Assembly: GCA_026387085.1 (NCBI GenBank)
Contig: JAPLMK010000091.1
Coordinates: 1 to 42,731 of the forward strand
DNA: 42,731 nucleotides
Reading direction: 5' to 3'
DNA from: Candidatus Omnitrophota bacterium
GTDB lineage: Bacteria > Ratteibacteria > UBA8468 > MWAK01
The translations under genes and the position numbers were made by a program. Position 1 is the stretch's first letter, and the number at the start of each line of letters is the position of its first letter. The notes beneath the pieces were generated by a model. That model was not told the origin of the DNA and did not search any database. It saw only the letters and a list, made by a program, of their open reading frames with translations. Shown in pieces: positions 19,288 through 27,898 of the stretch.

Positions 19288-20427
19288 ATGATGACTTCAA
19301 AAGAACGGCTGCTGGCCGCCATGCGGCGCGAAGAGGTGGATAAAATACCGCTTGCGCCCCGAATGACAAATGTTACCTTGCGGTATTATCGTTCCACCGA
19401 CCTTTGGGCGTATCAAAAGTTCAAGAAGGAATATTTTGACTGCGACCCTACCGTTGTGTATGAATTACCGGTAATCAATCCCTTTGCCGCCTGCATCGAA
19501 CCTTTAGATTATTTGAACGATGTCGACATTGCCCTGGAGTACACGGACAAAAAAGACCATTTCCTGATTAAACGGACCTTCCGCACCCCGGCAGGGACAA
19601 TTTCGGAAAAGGTTATTTTACCGAAACCCGGAACTATTCATTACGGCGCCAACCCGAATCCGCACCGCGTGGAACACCTGGTCAAGTCACCGGAAGACCT
19701 GGATAAAATACGATACCTTTTCCCTAAACTGGATGGCTTGAATTTCTCCAAATATCATCATGCCGTAGAAGAAATGGGCCTTGACGGTTTGACGCAAATA
19801 TATCTCCCCGGCCCGATGGACACGATGGGCGGCGAAGCATGCTCCACGGAACAAATGATGGTCGATTATTACGAACGCCCGGAGTTCTTCGATGCCATCC
19901 TGAAAATATTCGCCGAGTATTCTGTCGGCTTAGTCAAAACAGCGCTCGAAAACGGCGTACGGGATTTCTTTCTTGTCTATTTTTACACTTCGTTATCCGC
20001 CGGATGGTCTCCAAAAATCATTACCGAGAAATTTTACCCGATTATCAAGAAACAGACGGAGATGATACATTCCGGCGGCGGCCTGGTGGACTACTACGAT
20101 GACGGGCGTCTGATGGACAGCGTCGACATTTTCGTCAAAGCCGGCGTGGACGTTATTGAAACATGCTCTCCGGCGCCGGTAGGCGACTTCCGCCTTCCCG
20201 AAGCAAAAGAGCGGTGGGGGAACAACGTAACTTTCAAAGGTTTGATTGATATGATTAATGTAATCGCCCTGGGCACGCCGGCGGATATCGATAAACATGT
20301 ACAAGATATTGTTACTCAAAACGGAGATAAACGCGGAATGATACTGGGAACGATGGATGGTATCCGCCCCGAAACATCTGATGAAAATATTGCCGCTTAT
20401 TTCTCCGCGGCCAACAAGTACCGCTAA
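19288..20427 (+). CDS. Uroporphyrinogen decarboxylase (URO-D)-domain protein
   Basis: MTSKERLLAAMRREEVDKIPLAPR, PGPMDTMGG, VDYYDDGRLMD, GVDVIETCSPAPVGDF, TFKGLID. Confidence 0.8.
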   Translation: MMTSKERLLAAMRREEVDKIPLAPRMTNVTLRYYRSTDLWAYQKFKKEYFDCDPTVVYELPVINPFAACIEPLDYLNDVDIALEYTDKKDHFLIKRTFRTPAGTISEKVILPKPGTIHYGANPNPHRVEHLVKSPEDLDKIRYLFPKLDGLNFSKYHHAVEEMGLDGLTQIYLPGPMDTMGGEACSTEQMMVDYYERPEFFDAILKIFAEYSVGLVKTALENGVRDFFLVYFYTSLSAGWSPKIITEKFYPIIKKQTEMIHSGGGLVDYYDDGRLMDSVDIFVKAGVDVIETCSPAPVGDFRLPEAKERWGNNVTFKGLIDMINVIALGTPADIDKHVQDIVTQNGDKRGMILGTMDGIRPETSDENIAAYFSAANKYR

Positions 20428-20529
20428 CGCAGAAAAGAAATAAAAACAAAACTGCGGGGCTTAAAGGTATTGCCTTCCGGTCCAGGATACTTAGCACCGG
20501 CCCAACCAGCATTTGTATATAGACGGTGC

Positions 20530-20558
20530 TTGTCGCTAAGGTAAATAAATGTTATAAT
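20530..20558 (+). promoter_or_regulatory. Candidate promoter for nusA-infB operon
   Basis: TTGTCG-N17-TATAAT about 60 bp upstream of nusA ATG. Confidence 0.5.
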
Positions 20559-20618
20559 GTTTAATCACAGATAGGACAATAAAATAACTATCGGCCGTAA
20601 TTTGAAGGAAGGATAAAA

Positions 20619-21767
20619 ATGCAGCTGGATAAAGAATTAACCGCTATACTGGAATACCTGGAACGCGAACGCGGCCTGAACCGGCAAACGGTCCTGGCGG
20701 CAATCGAGGGTGGACTTCTGTCCGTTTACCGCAAAAAGATGAAGATGGAAACGGGGACCGAACTCCACATTGACCCCCAGACCACCGAGGTCTATATCGT
20801 CGACGCAGCCGGGAACAGGATTCCGGCGCCGGCGCTCCCGTCAGGCAGGATTGCCGCTGCCAGCGCCCGGCAGATGATTATGCAAAAAATCCGCGAGGCG
20901 GAAAAAGCCCAACTATTTGAGGAATATAAAAGCAAAGAAGGCACGATTGTTTCCGGCCTGGTCGACCATTACGAAAAAGGCAACTTGATTGTCAATTTGG
21001 GCCGGATTGAGGGCTTATTTCCCGCCTCGGAATTAACCCGGGCCGAGCGACACCGCCGGCAGGGAGGCGCCATAAAAGGCGTAATTATAGAAGTTGCCCG
21101 GGAACCCCAGGGTTTAAAAATTATTCTCTCCTCTTTACATCCGTCTCTGATCGCTGAATTATTCACCCAGGAAATACCGGAAATCAGGGATGGGCTGGTG
21201 GAAATAAAAAAGATTGCCCGGGTGGCCGGCGAAGCCACCAAGGTAGCGGTCAGTTCCAACGACAGCCGAATTGATCCGGTGGGAACCTGCATCGGTATCC
21301 GCGGCACCAGAATCCGGGCCATCATGAAAGAGGTGGAGGGGGAACGGGTCGACGTTATCCGCTGGCGGGAAGACCCGGCGGAAATGATCGCCGCCACCCT
21401 TTCTCCGGCAAAGGTTTTAAAAGTTGAAGTTTTCCCGGAACGAAGGTCCAGCCGGGTAATTGTGGCTGATGACCAGTTGGCTATCGCCATCGGTAAAAAA
21501 GGCATTAATGTCAAACTGGCCTCCCGAATGGCCGGTGTTACGGTTGACATCAAGAGCGAAAGTGAATTAAAATCGGAAGAGTTGCCGGCGTCCGCTGCGC
21601 TGCCGGGCGTAGACGAAATTTTAGCCAAAAAGTTAAAGGAGGCTGGATTTATTTCGTTAAACGATATCGCTTCCGCCCAGGTAGAAGACCTGGCCCAGGT
21701 TGAAGGCATTGACTCCGATAAAGCCAAGGAACTGATCGAAAGCGCACGCCTTACCATTGTACTGTAA
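20619..21767 (+). CDS. nusA: Transcription termination/antitermination protein NusA
   Basis: S1 domain LIVNLGRIEGLFPASE, DPVGTCIGIRGTRIRAIMKEVEGERVDVIRW, QLAIAIGKKGINVKLASRM; C-terminal HhH region. Confidence 0.95.
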   Translation: MQLDKELTAILEYLERERGLNRQTVLAAIEGGLLSVYRKKMKMETGTELHIDPQTTEVYIVDAAGNRIPAPALPSGRIAAASARQMIMQKIREAEKAQLFEEYKSKEGTIVSGLVDHYEKGNLIVNLGRIEGLFPASELTRAERHRRQGGAIKGVIIEVAREPQGLKIILSSLHPSLIAELFTQEIPEIRDGLVEIKKIARVAGEATKVAVSSNDSRIDPVGTCIGIRGTRIRAIMKEVEGERVDVIRWREDPAEMIAATLSPAKVLKVEVFPERRSSRVIVADDQLAIAIGKKGINVKLASRMAGVTVDIKSESELKSEELPASAALPGVDEILAKKLKEAGFISLNDIASAQVEDLAQVEGIDSDKAKELIESARLTIVL

Positions 21768-21782
21768 TACCAAAAATATCCG

Positions 21783-23297
21783 ATGAAAAAAAATATCCGG
21801 CCCCGTCCCCCGATTGTCACGTTGATGGGTCACGTTGACCACGGCAAAACCTCGCTCCTTGACGCGATTCGAAAAAGCAACGTCGCCGGCGGGGAACACG
21901 GCCAGATTACCCAGCACATCGGCGCCTATACCGTTGAAATCAAGGGTAAAAAGATTACTTTTCTGGATACGCCCGGTCACGAGGCTTTTACGGCGATGCG
22001 GGCGCGCGGCGCGCAAGTCACCGACATTGTCATCCTGGTAGTCGCCGTCAATGAAGGCCTGATGCCGCAAACAATTGAAGCGATTGACCACTGCCGGGCG
22101 GCCCAGGTGCCGATCATCGTGGCTCTAAGCAAGGTTGACAAGGGAAATGAAAATGCCCACCGCGTGAAAGCCCAGCTCGCCCAGCATGAACTTCTGTCTG
22201 AAGATCTGGGGGGTCAAACTCTTTTCGTGGAAACGGCCGCGCCCAAGGGAACCGGCATAGACAAACTGCTGGAGGCGATTGTTTTGCAGGCAGAGATACT
22301 CGAATTAAAAGCCGATTACAGCGTGCCGGCCGAAGGGGTGGTAATTGAAACAAAAATGGAACGCGGTACCGGGCCGAACACCACGCTCATTATTTTAAAA
22401 GGCACCCTGAAAGTTCGCCAGGCGTTTTGGACAGGCAATACCGACGGAAAAGTACGAGCCATCTTTAACGACCAGGGAAAAGCTATTCCGGAAGTTACGC
22501 CGGGCATGGCGGCCCGAATAATCGGGGCTGCGGGACTACCTTCGGTTGGCGCTAAATTCCAAGTCGTTTCTTCCGAAAAAGAAGCCCGGGAACTATCGAA
22601 AAATAGTGACATTCAGGCCTTAACAGCTCCGGCTTCCCAGATTACGCTGGAGGAATTTTACCAGCGTCTGCAGGAATCAACCATAAAAGAACTGAATGTT
22701 ATCTTAAAAGCGGACGTATCCGGTTCCGTTGAAGCCATAATCGAAAGCTTGGGGAAGATGGCCGGTACGGAAGTGAAGATAAAAATAATTCATTTCGGAG
22801 TAGGTCCGGTTTTAGAATCCGATATTCTTCTGGCCAAGGCATCAACCGGCATCGTTTTGGGTTTTAATGTCGGAATTGAACCGGCCGCAAAGGCAGCCAT
22901 CCAACACGAAAAAGTTCAAGTCAAGTCTTACCAGGTCATTTACGACCTGCTGGATGATATGCGTAAAGCGCTCTCCGGGCTGCTCGCTCCGGAAATCAAG
23001 GAAACGATAACAGGGAAAGCGCTGGTGAAAGAGGTCTTCAATCTTTCCAACGGGCAGATTGTTGCCGGTTGCAGCGTCGCCGAAGGGAAAATTACCCGGG
23101 GAAACAAGTCCCGCCTGTACCGGGGTGAAACTTTAGTGCTGGAAAGCAATATTACTTCATTGCGGCGTTTCAAGGAAAATGTGCGCGAGGTCCTGGCCGG
23201 CTATGAATGCGGCATCTCTTTGGGAGGAGCAAAAGAGATTCAACCAGGCGACACTATCGCTACTTTTCAGCTCGAAGAGGTAAATCGTTCGATATGA
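21783..23297 (+). CDS. infB: Translation initiation factor IF-2, compact form starting at the G domain
   Basis: [43 protein letters not shown], domains II-IV present; 504 aa. Confidence 0.95.
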   Translation: MKKNIRPRPPIVTLMGHVDHGKTSLLDAIRKSNVAGGEHGQITQHIGAYTVEIKGKKITFLDTPGHEAFTAMRARGAQVTDIVILVVAVNEGLMPQTIEAIDHCRAAQVPIIVALSKVDKGNENAHRVKAQLAQHELLSEDLGGQTLFVETAAPKGTGIDKLLEAIVLQAEILELKADYSVPAEGVVIETKMERGTGPNTTLIILKGTLKVRQAFWTGNTDGKVRAIFNDQGKAIPEVTPGMAARIIGAAGLPSVGAKFQVVSSEKEARELSKNSDIQALTAPASQITLEEFYQRLQESTIKELNVILKADVSGSVEAIIESLGKMAGTEVKIKIIHFGVGPVLESDILLAKASTGIVLGFNVGIEPAAKAAIQHEKVQVKSYQVIYDLLDDMRKALSGLLAPEIKETITGKALVKEVFNLSNGQIVAGCSVAEGKITRGNKSRLYRGETLVLESNITSLRRFKENVREVLAGYECGISLGGAKEIQPGDTIATFQLEEVNRSI

Positions 23298-23653
23298 ACA
23301 AGGGGTTACCAGGGGACTGTCTTTTCTGCCGCATCGTCCGGGGAGAAATTCCGTCCCAGAAAATTTTCGAAAATAAAGAACTGCTCGCATTTAAGGATAT
23401 TAGTCCCCGGGCGCCAATCCACATTATTGTCATACCTAAAAAACACATTAATTCTTTATCCGACGCCAAAAAGAAAGACAACGCTCTCTTAGGGCGCATC
23501 CAATTGGCCGTGCCCGAAATTGCAAAAAAACTGCTGGGGGAAAACAGCTCTTACCGGGTCGTAACCAACTGCGGAAAGGAAGCCGGACAATCGGTCCCTC
23601 ACCTGCATTACCATCTTTTAGCCGGACGAATATTTACCTGGCCGCCGGGATAA
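23294..23653 (+). CDS. HIT family (HINT-like) protein
   Basis: CLFCRIVRGEIPSQKIFE and HLHYHLLAGR; ATGA overlap with infB. Confidence 0.93.
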   Translation: MNKGLPGDCLFCRIVRGEIPSQKIFENKELLAFKDISPRAPIHIIVIPKKHINSLSDAKKKDNALLGRIQLAVPEIAKKLLGENSSYRVVTNCGKEAGQSVPHLHYHLLAGRIFTWPPG

Positions 23654-23666
23654 TTTAGAAACACTT

Positions 23667-23766
23667 ACAATGCAAAATTCAAAACGCAAAGTGTAAAATG
23701 TAAAATTATTGATTTCCTATCCGTTCATTTTGCAATTTGAAATTTGCAATTTGAAATTTGCAGTAA
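23667..23766. repeat. A/T-rich palindromic intergenic repeat, family TGCAAA, copy 3 (inverted)
   Basis: Reverse complement contains gcaaaatgaacggataggaaatcaataattttacattttacactttgc, nearly identical to copy 2. Confidence 0.85.
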
Positions 23767-23773
23767 CAATAAT

Positions 23774-24598
23774 ATGATTATCGAGATTAATAAAATACAG
23801 ATTGGCGAAAAAAACCCTTTCTGCCTCATCGCCGGCCCCTGTGTGGTTGAAAACGAAAAAATAACCGTGGCAATCGCAGAAAAACTAAAAAAAATCTGTG
23901 AACGCCTGTCTATTCCTTTAATTTTTAAGGCCTCTTACGATAAAGCCAACCGGACTTCGGCACGTTCTTTCCGGGGTCCCGGTCTTAAGGAGGGCCTAAA
24001 AATACTAAGCCGGGTAAAAGCGGAAACAGGACTTCCGCTTCTTTCTGATATCCACCAACCCTCGGAAGCCAAGCCGGCGGCCGAGGTGCTGGACGTAATT
24101 CAGATTCCGGCCTTTCTCTGCCGGCAGACCGACTTGCTGCTTGCCGCCGGGCACACCAACCGGGTAGTAAACATCAAGAAAGGGCAATTCGTAGCTCCGG
24201 AAGACACCGCTCGTTTCGTCGAGAAAATAAACAGCACCGGCAATTCCCGCGTATTGCTGACCGAAAGAGGCACCTTTTTCGGTTACCATAGCCTGGTGGT
24301 TGATTTCTGCGGATTTCAAATCATGTCCGCTTTCGCTCCGGTAATTTTTGACGCCACCCATTCCGTGCAGCAACCGGCCCTGGGTGAAGTAAGCGGTGGC
24401 CGCCGGGAATTCATACCCCTGCTGATACGCAGCGCCCTGGCCGCCGGTTGCGCCGGACTTTTCCTGGAAGTACACCCCAAGCCGGAAGAAGCGCTTTCCG
24501 ACGGGCCCAATATGGTCGGGCTGAACGACCTGCCTCTTTTACTGGAACAGGCAAAAGAGATAGACGAATTGGTAAAAACTAATAAGGTGTCACCCTGA
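23774..24598 (+). CDS. kdsA: 3-deoxy-8-phosphooctulonate synthase
   Basis: LIAGPCVVEN, FKASYDKANRTSARSFRGPGL, IQIPAFLCRQTDLLLAAG, ATHSVQQPALGEVSGGRREFIPLL. Confidence 0.95.
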   Translation: MIIEINKIQIGEKNPFCLIAGPCVVENEKITVAIAEKLKKICERLSIPLIFKASYDKANRTSARSFRGPGLKEGLKILSRVKAETGLPLLSDIHQPSEAKPAAEVLDVIQIPAFLCRQTDLLLAAGHTNRVVNIKKGQFVAPEDTARFVEKINSTGNSRVLLTERGTFFGYHSLVVDFCGFQIMSAFAPVIFDATHSVQQPALGEVSGGRREFIPLLIRSALAAGCAGLFLEVHPKPEEALSDGPNMVGLNDLPLLLEQAKEIDELVKTNKVSP

Positions 24599-24657
24599 AC
24601 GAAAGTGAAGGGTCTCGCATTAAAGAATGAGATTCTTCGCTATCGCCCAGAATGACA
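24589..24657. repeat. CACCCTGAACGAAxGTGAAGGGTCTC-type dispersed palindromic repeat
   Basis: gtcaccctgaacgaaagtgaagggtctcgcattaaagaatgagattcttcgctatcgcccagaatgaca; overlaps kdsA stop and kdsD start. Confidence 0.8.
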
Positions 24658-25640
24658 AAATATATGGATATCCTGAAACGCGCCGGAGAAATATTTAAAT
24701 CAGAAATTTCGGCCATTGAAGCCACCGGACTGGCTTTAAATGAAACGTTTAAAGAGGCAGTTGAAAAAATAGCCGCCTGCAACGGACGGGTGGTGGTCAC
24801 CGGGATGGGCAAAAGCGGAATTATCGGCCGTAAAATCGCAGCCACTTTAAGCAGCACCGGAACTCCCTCCCTCTTCCTCCATCCGGCGGAAGCGGTTCAC
24901 GGCGACCTGGGAATGATTGACCGGGAAGATATCGTCCTGGCAATTTCCAACAGCGGCAAAACGGAGGAAGTATTGCGGATACTTTCCGCAATCAAACAGA
25001 TCGGCGCCAGATTAATCGTTATCACCGGAAACAAGCAGTCGCCGATAGCGGCAGCCGCGGAACTGGTTCTCCAATTAAAAGTGGAGAACGAAGCTGATTC
25101 CTTTGGCTTAATCCCCACTTCCAGCGCCGCAGCGCTTCTGGTGTTAGGCGACGCCCTGGCCCTTTCGGTCCTGGAGCGAAAAGGATTCCAAAAAAAAGAC
25201 TATGTTTTTTTTCACCCGGGCGGGGAATTAGGCCGGCGCCTGAAACTGAGAGTTGACGAGGTGATGCGCTCCGGAAAAAAGATGCCGGTGATACAACGGG
25301 GCGCTCTTTTAAATCATGCGCTTGAAGTAATCAGCGCCGGGGACCTGGGAATGGTTGTCCCTCCGGTTTTCTGGACGGTGTATTGACCGATGGTGACCTA
25401 CGGCGTTTTCTGCTCAAAAACCCGTCAATTAAAAATATCCGGGTTGATGACCTGATGACTAAAAATCCAAAAACGATACCGGCCGGAAGCCTGACTGCTA
25501 CTGCTGTCAGTGAAATGGAGAAATACGAAATTATGTTTCTGGTCGTAATTAACGAAAAAAAGAAACCGGTAGGCGTGGTTCATCTCCACGGCGTGCTGGG
25601 CGGAAAGAACATATACGGCGCGGAAAATGAATCCCGTTAG
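24652..25640 (+). pseudogene. kdsD: Arabinose-5-phosphate isomerase (KdsD/KpsF) split by a frameshift
   Basis: ORF 24652-25386 (SIS domain plus start of CBS pair) ends VVPPVFWTVY*; ORF 25383-25640 continues TDGDLRRFLL...; the shifted frame reads GFLDGVLTDGDLRR across the junction. Confidence 0.85.
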
Positions 25641-25685
25641 ATCTTTTATTTCTAGCGGGTCAAGAAAGGACGGTCTAACGGGATG
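25630..25685. repeat. Inverted repeat between kdsD and the lptC-like remnant
   Basis: atcccgttaga ... tctaacgggat exact 11-bp inverted repeat, with an internal tttctagcggg. Confidence 0.7.
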
Positions 25686-26023
25686 AATAAAAAAATCTTT
25701 TTTGTCCTCGCCTCTTTGGCAATCGCTACCCTGTCCGTTAATTTGCTCTTCTTTTCTTTGCGGCAGCCAACGATTCCGCCGCCGGCCGGTCCGGATAGCG
25801 AGAAAATAACCGGCTTCAATTACGAGAAGATTGAATCCGGTTTAAAACTGGAGCCCTTTATCGATACGCCGCCCAGGAAAGGACCCTGACCGGAACCCCG
25901 GTAGTGCGCCAGGGAGAAAACGAATTCCGTGGCGAAACTATACGTTACCTGCTTAAAGATGGTAAAATACTCGTGGAAAGAAGCGCCTCCGGCAAGATCT
26001 TCTATGAAAATAAAAAACCTTAA
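25683..26023 (+). pseudogene. Apparent lptC'-'lptA collapse remnant
   Basis: Frame 1: MNKKIFFVLASLAIATLSVNLLFFSLRQ...ITGFNYEKIESGLK (LptC-like anchor); another frame then encodes ALYRYAAQERTLTGTPVVRQGENEFRGETIRYLLKDGKILVERSASGKIFYENKKP* (LptA/OstA-like C-terminus). Confidence 0.55.
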
Positions 26024-26891
26024 AGTACTTTTCATGGCGGCTCTTGCTTTACTGCCTATTTTCACTCTTACCAATTCTCTGTCCGCCCAAGAGATATGGG
26101 TGAAACTCCTGCGCCACGGCGCCGTAAATCAGATTAAGCTGGAAGAATATGTCTGCGGTGTCCTGGCCGGAGAAATCTCCCCGTCCTGGCCCCTGGAAGC
26201 GTTGAAAGCCATGGCCGTCTGTGCCCGAACTTTTGCCGCCAATAAAGTAATGGCTAACTTTAATAATTACTACCACATTACCAGCGAAGTCCGTGACCAG
26301 GTTTACCGTAACGGGTTCGGGCAAAACGAATCTTTTGCCCGGGCGGTCACCGAAACCCAGGGCGAAGTTTTAACCTATGCCGAAGACCTGGCCCAGGTCT
26401 ATTACTGCGCCAGCTCCGGCGGTTACACCGCAAGCTGCGCTTCGGTCTGGGGCAATGATTTTCCCTACCTGAAAGCTTTAGCCGATCCCTACAGCACGGA
26501 AGACCCTTACAATTCCTGGACGCTTATTTTAAATCCCAACGAATTTCTCCGGGCGCTGCATCTGTCCGGAACATTAAAAAACGTCGAAGTAATAAAGCGC
26601 GACGAAAGCAGCCGGGTGCAGGAATTGAAGATTTCAGTGCAAGGCAGGGATTATGTAAAAGCCGGGAAAATACTGCGCGATGCGCTCGGCAGTAACCAGC
26701 TTCGCAGCACCTTTTTCGAGGTACGGATGGAAAACGGAAGGGTTGTCTTTACCGGCAACGGCTGGGGGCACGGCGTAGGGCTTTCACAATGGGGCGCCAA
26801 AAAGATGGCGGAACAGGGCTACACCTACGACCAGATTTTAAAATTCTATTTCCCCGGTACAATTATGGGTGAAGTCGTTGCTTCGCCTTAG
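26004..26891 (+). CDS. SpoIID/LytB domain protein (secreted)
   Basis: Signal peptide, IKLEEYVCGVLAGEISPSWPLEALKAMAVCARTFA, GWGHGVGLSQWGAKKMAEQGYTYDQILKFYFPGT. Confidence 0.93.
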   Translation: MKIKNLKVLFMAALALLPIFTLTNSLSAQEIWVKLLRHGAVNQIKLEEYVCGVLAGEISPSWPLEALKAMAVCARTFAANKVMANFNNYYHITSEVRDQVYRNGFGQNESFARAVTETQGEVLTYAEDLAQVYYCASSGGYTASCASVWGNDFPYLKALADPYSTEDPYNSWTLILNPNEFLRALHLSGTLKNVEVIKRDESSRVQELKISVQGRDYVKAGKILRDALGSNQLRSTFFEVRMENGRVVFTGNGWGHGVGLSQWGAKKMAEQGYTYDQILKFYFPGTIMGEVVASP

Positions 26892-27029
26892 TAGCGGTGC
26901 GATTCATCGCACGTATTATCGTAACGTAGCGGTCGGATTCATCCGACGTAATTGTTTTCCAAAGTCCACCTTCGCAATTCGGATGCCTCGTTACCGGCGC
27001 CCCGAGGCGTCCTTGCTACGGCGGACACA
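26890..27029. repeat. Composite of short palindromic repeats (GTAGCGGTxxGATTCATCxxACG units plus larger hairpin)
   Basis: gtagcggtgcgattcatcgcacg and gtagcggtcggattcatccgacg, then gtccacc...gcctcg/ cgaggcgtcc...ggcggac. Confidence 0.75.
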
Positions 27030-27041
27030 GGAGGAAAAACC

Positions 27042-27350
27042 GTGAACTTGAAAATTGTCGCGCGCAACCATGTAAACCTTTCTCCGGTAATTGAAAATTA
27101 TCTGCGGGAAAAAGTAGCACGGTTGGAACATTTTAACAACCAGGAAGTATTTGACGTCGAAGCCATCCTTTCCGAGGAGGGTCACCAGAAAACCTGCGAA
27201 CTGCTTACCCACCTGAAAGGCAAGGAGCTGTTTGCCCGGGCAAACGCAACCGAATTCCCGGCAGCGATTGACGAGGCCCAACAGCGGTTAAAAGTACAGT
27301 TGGAGAAATATTTCAAAAAAAAGATTGATTTAAAAAGGAGGGGGTTATGA
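27042..27350 (+). CDS. hpf: Ribosome hibernation-promoting factor, HPF/YfiA (RaiA) short form
   Basis: NLKIVARNHVNLSPVIENYLREKVARLEHF...; GTG start with SD aggagg. Confidence 0.9.
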   Translation: MNLKIVARNHVNLSPVIENYLREKVARLEHFNNQEVFDVEAILSEEGHQKTCELLTHLKGKELFARANATEFPAAIDEAQQRLKVQLEKYFKKKIDLKRRGL

Positions 27351-27811
27351 AAATTACAGAATTTCTGGTGCCGGAGGCGATTGTACCGTCACTGCGAAGC
27401 ACCAACAAGGAAAGCGTGGTCAAAGAAATGGTTGAAGCACTGGTAAAAGCCGGCTCGGTCAAGAACGCGGCCCAGGCGGTAGAAGTACTTTTGGAACGGG
27501 AAAAACTGGGCAGCACCGGCATCGGCCAAAACATCGCGGTCCCCCACGCCAAAAGCGAGGAGGTTAAAAATTTAGCGCTTGGGGTCGGCATATCCGAAAA
27601 AGGCGTTGATTTTGAAGCCCTGGACGGAGACCCGGTCAACATAATATTCATGGTCATCGCGCCGATTGACGCCACCGGACTACACCTCAAGGTCCTGGCC
27701 CGGATCGCCCGTCTCCTGAAAGATAAGGTCTTCCGGAATTCCCTGCGCAGTTGCAAAACCGCAAAAGATATTTACGAAACGATTCGGGAAGAGGACGAAA
27801 GAGCGGCCTAA
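27347..27811 (+). CDS. ptsN: PTS IIA (fructose/nitrogen-regulatory type, PtsN-like)
   Basis: LLEREKLGSTGIGQNIAVPHAKSEEV; ATGA overlap with hpf. Confidence 0.92.
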   Translation: MKITEFLVPEAIVPSLRSTNKESVVKEMVEALVKAGSVKNAAQAVEVLLEREKLGSTGIGQNIAVPHAKSEEVKNLALGVGISEKGVDFEALDGDPVNIIFMVIAPIDATGLHLKVLARIARLLKDKVFRNSLRSCKTAKDIYETIREEDERAA

Positions 27812-27898
27812 CTCCCGTTCAACATCGGTTCTATGGGAACAATATTAAAACAACGTGTAAATAATGTTTAAAAAATCGTTTAAAAAACACCTGATAGT

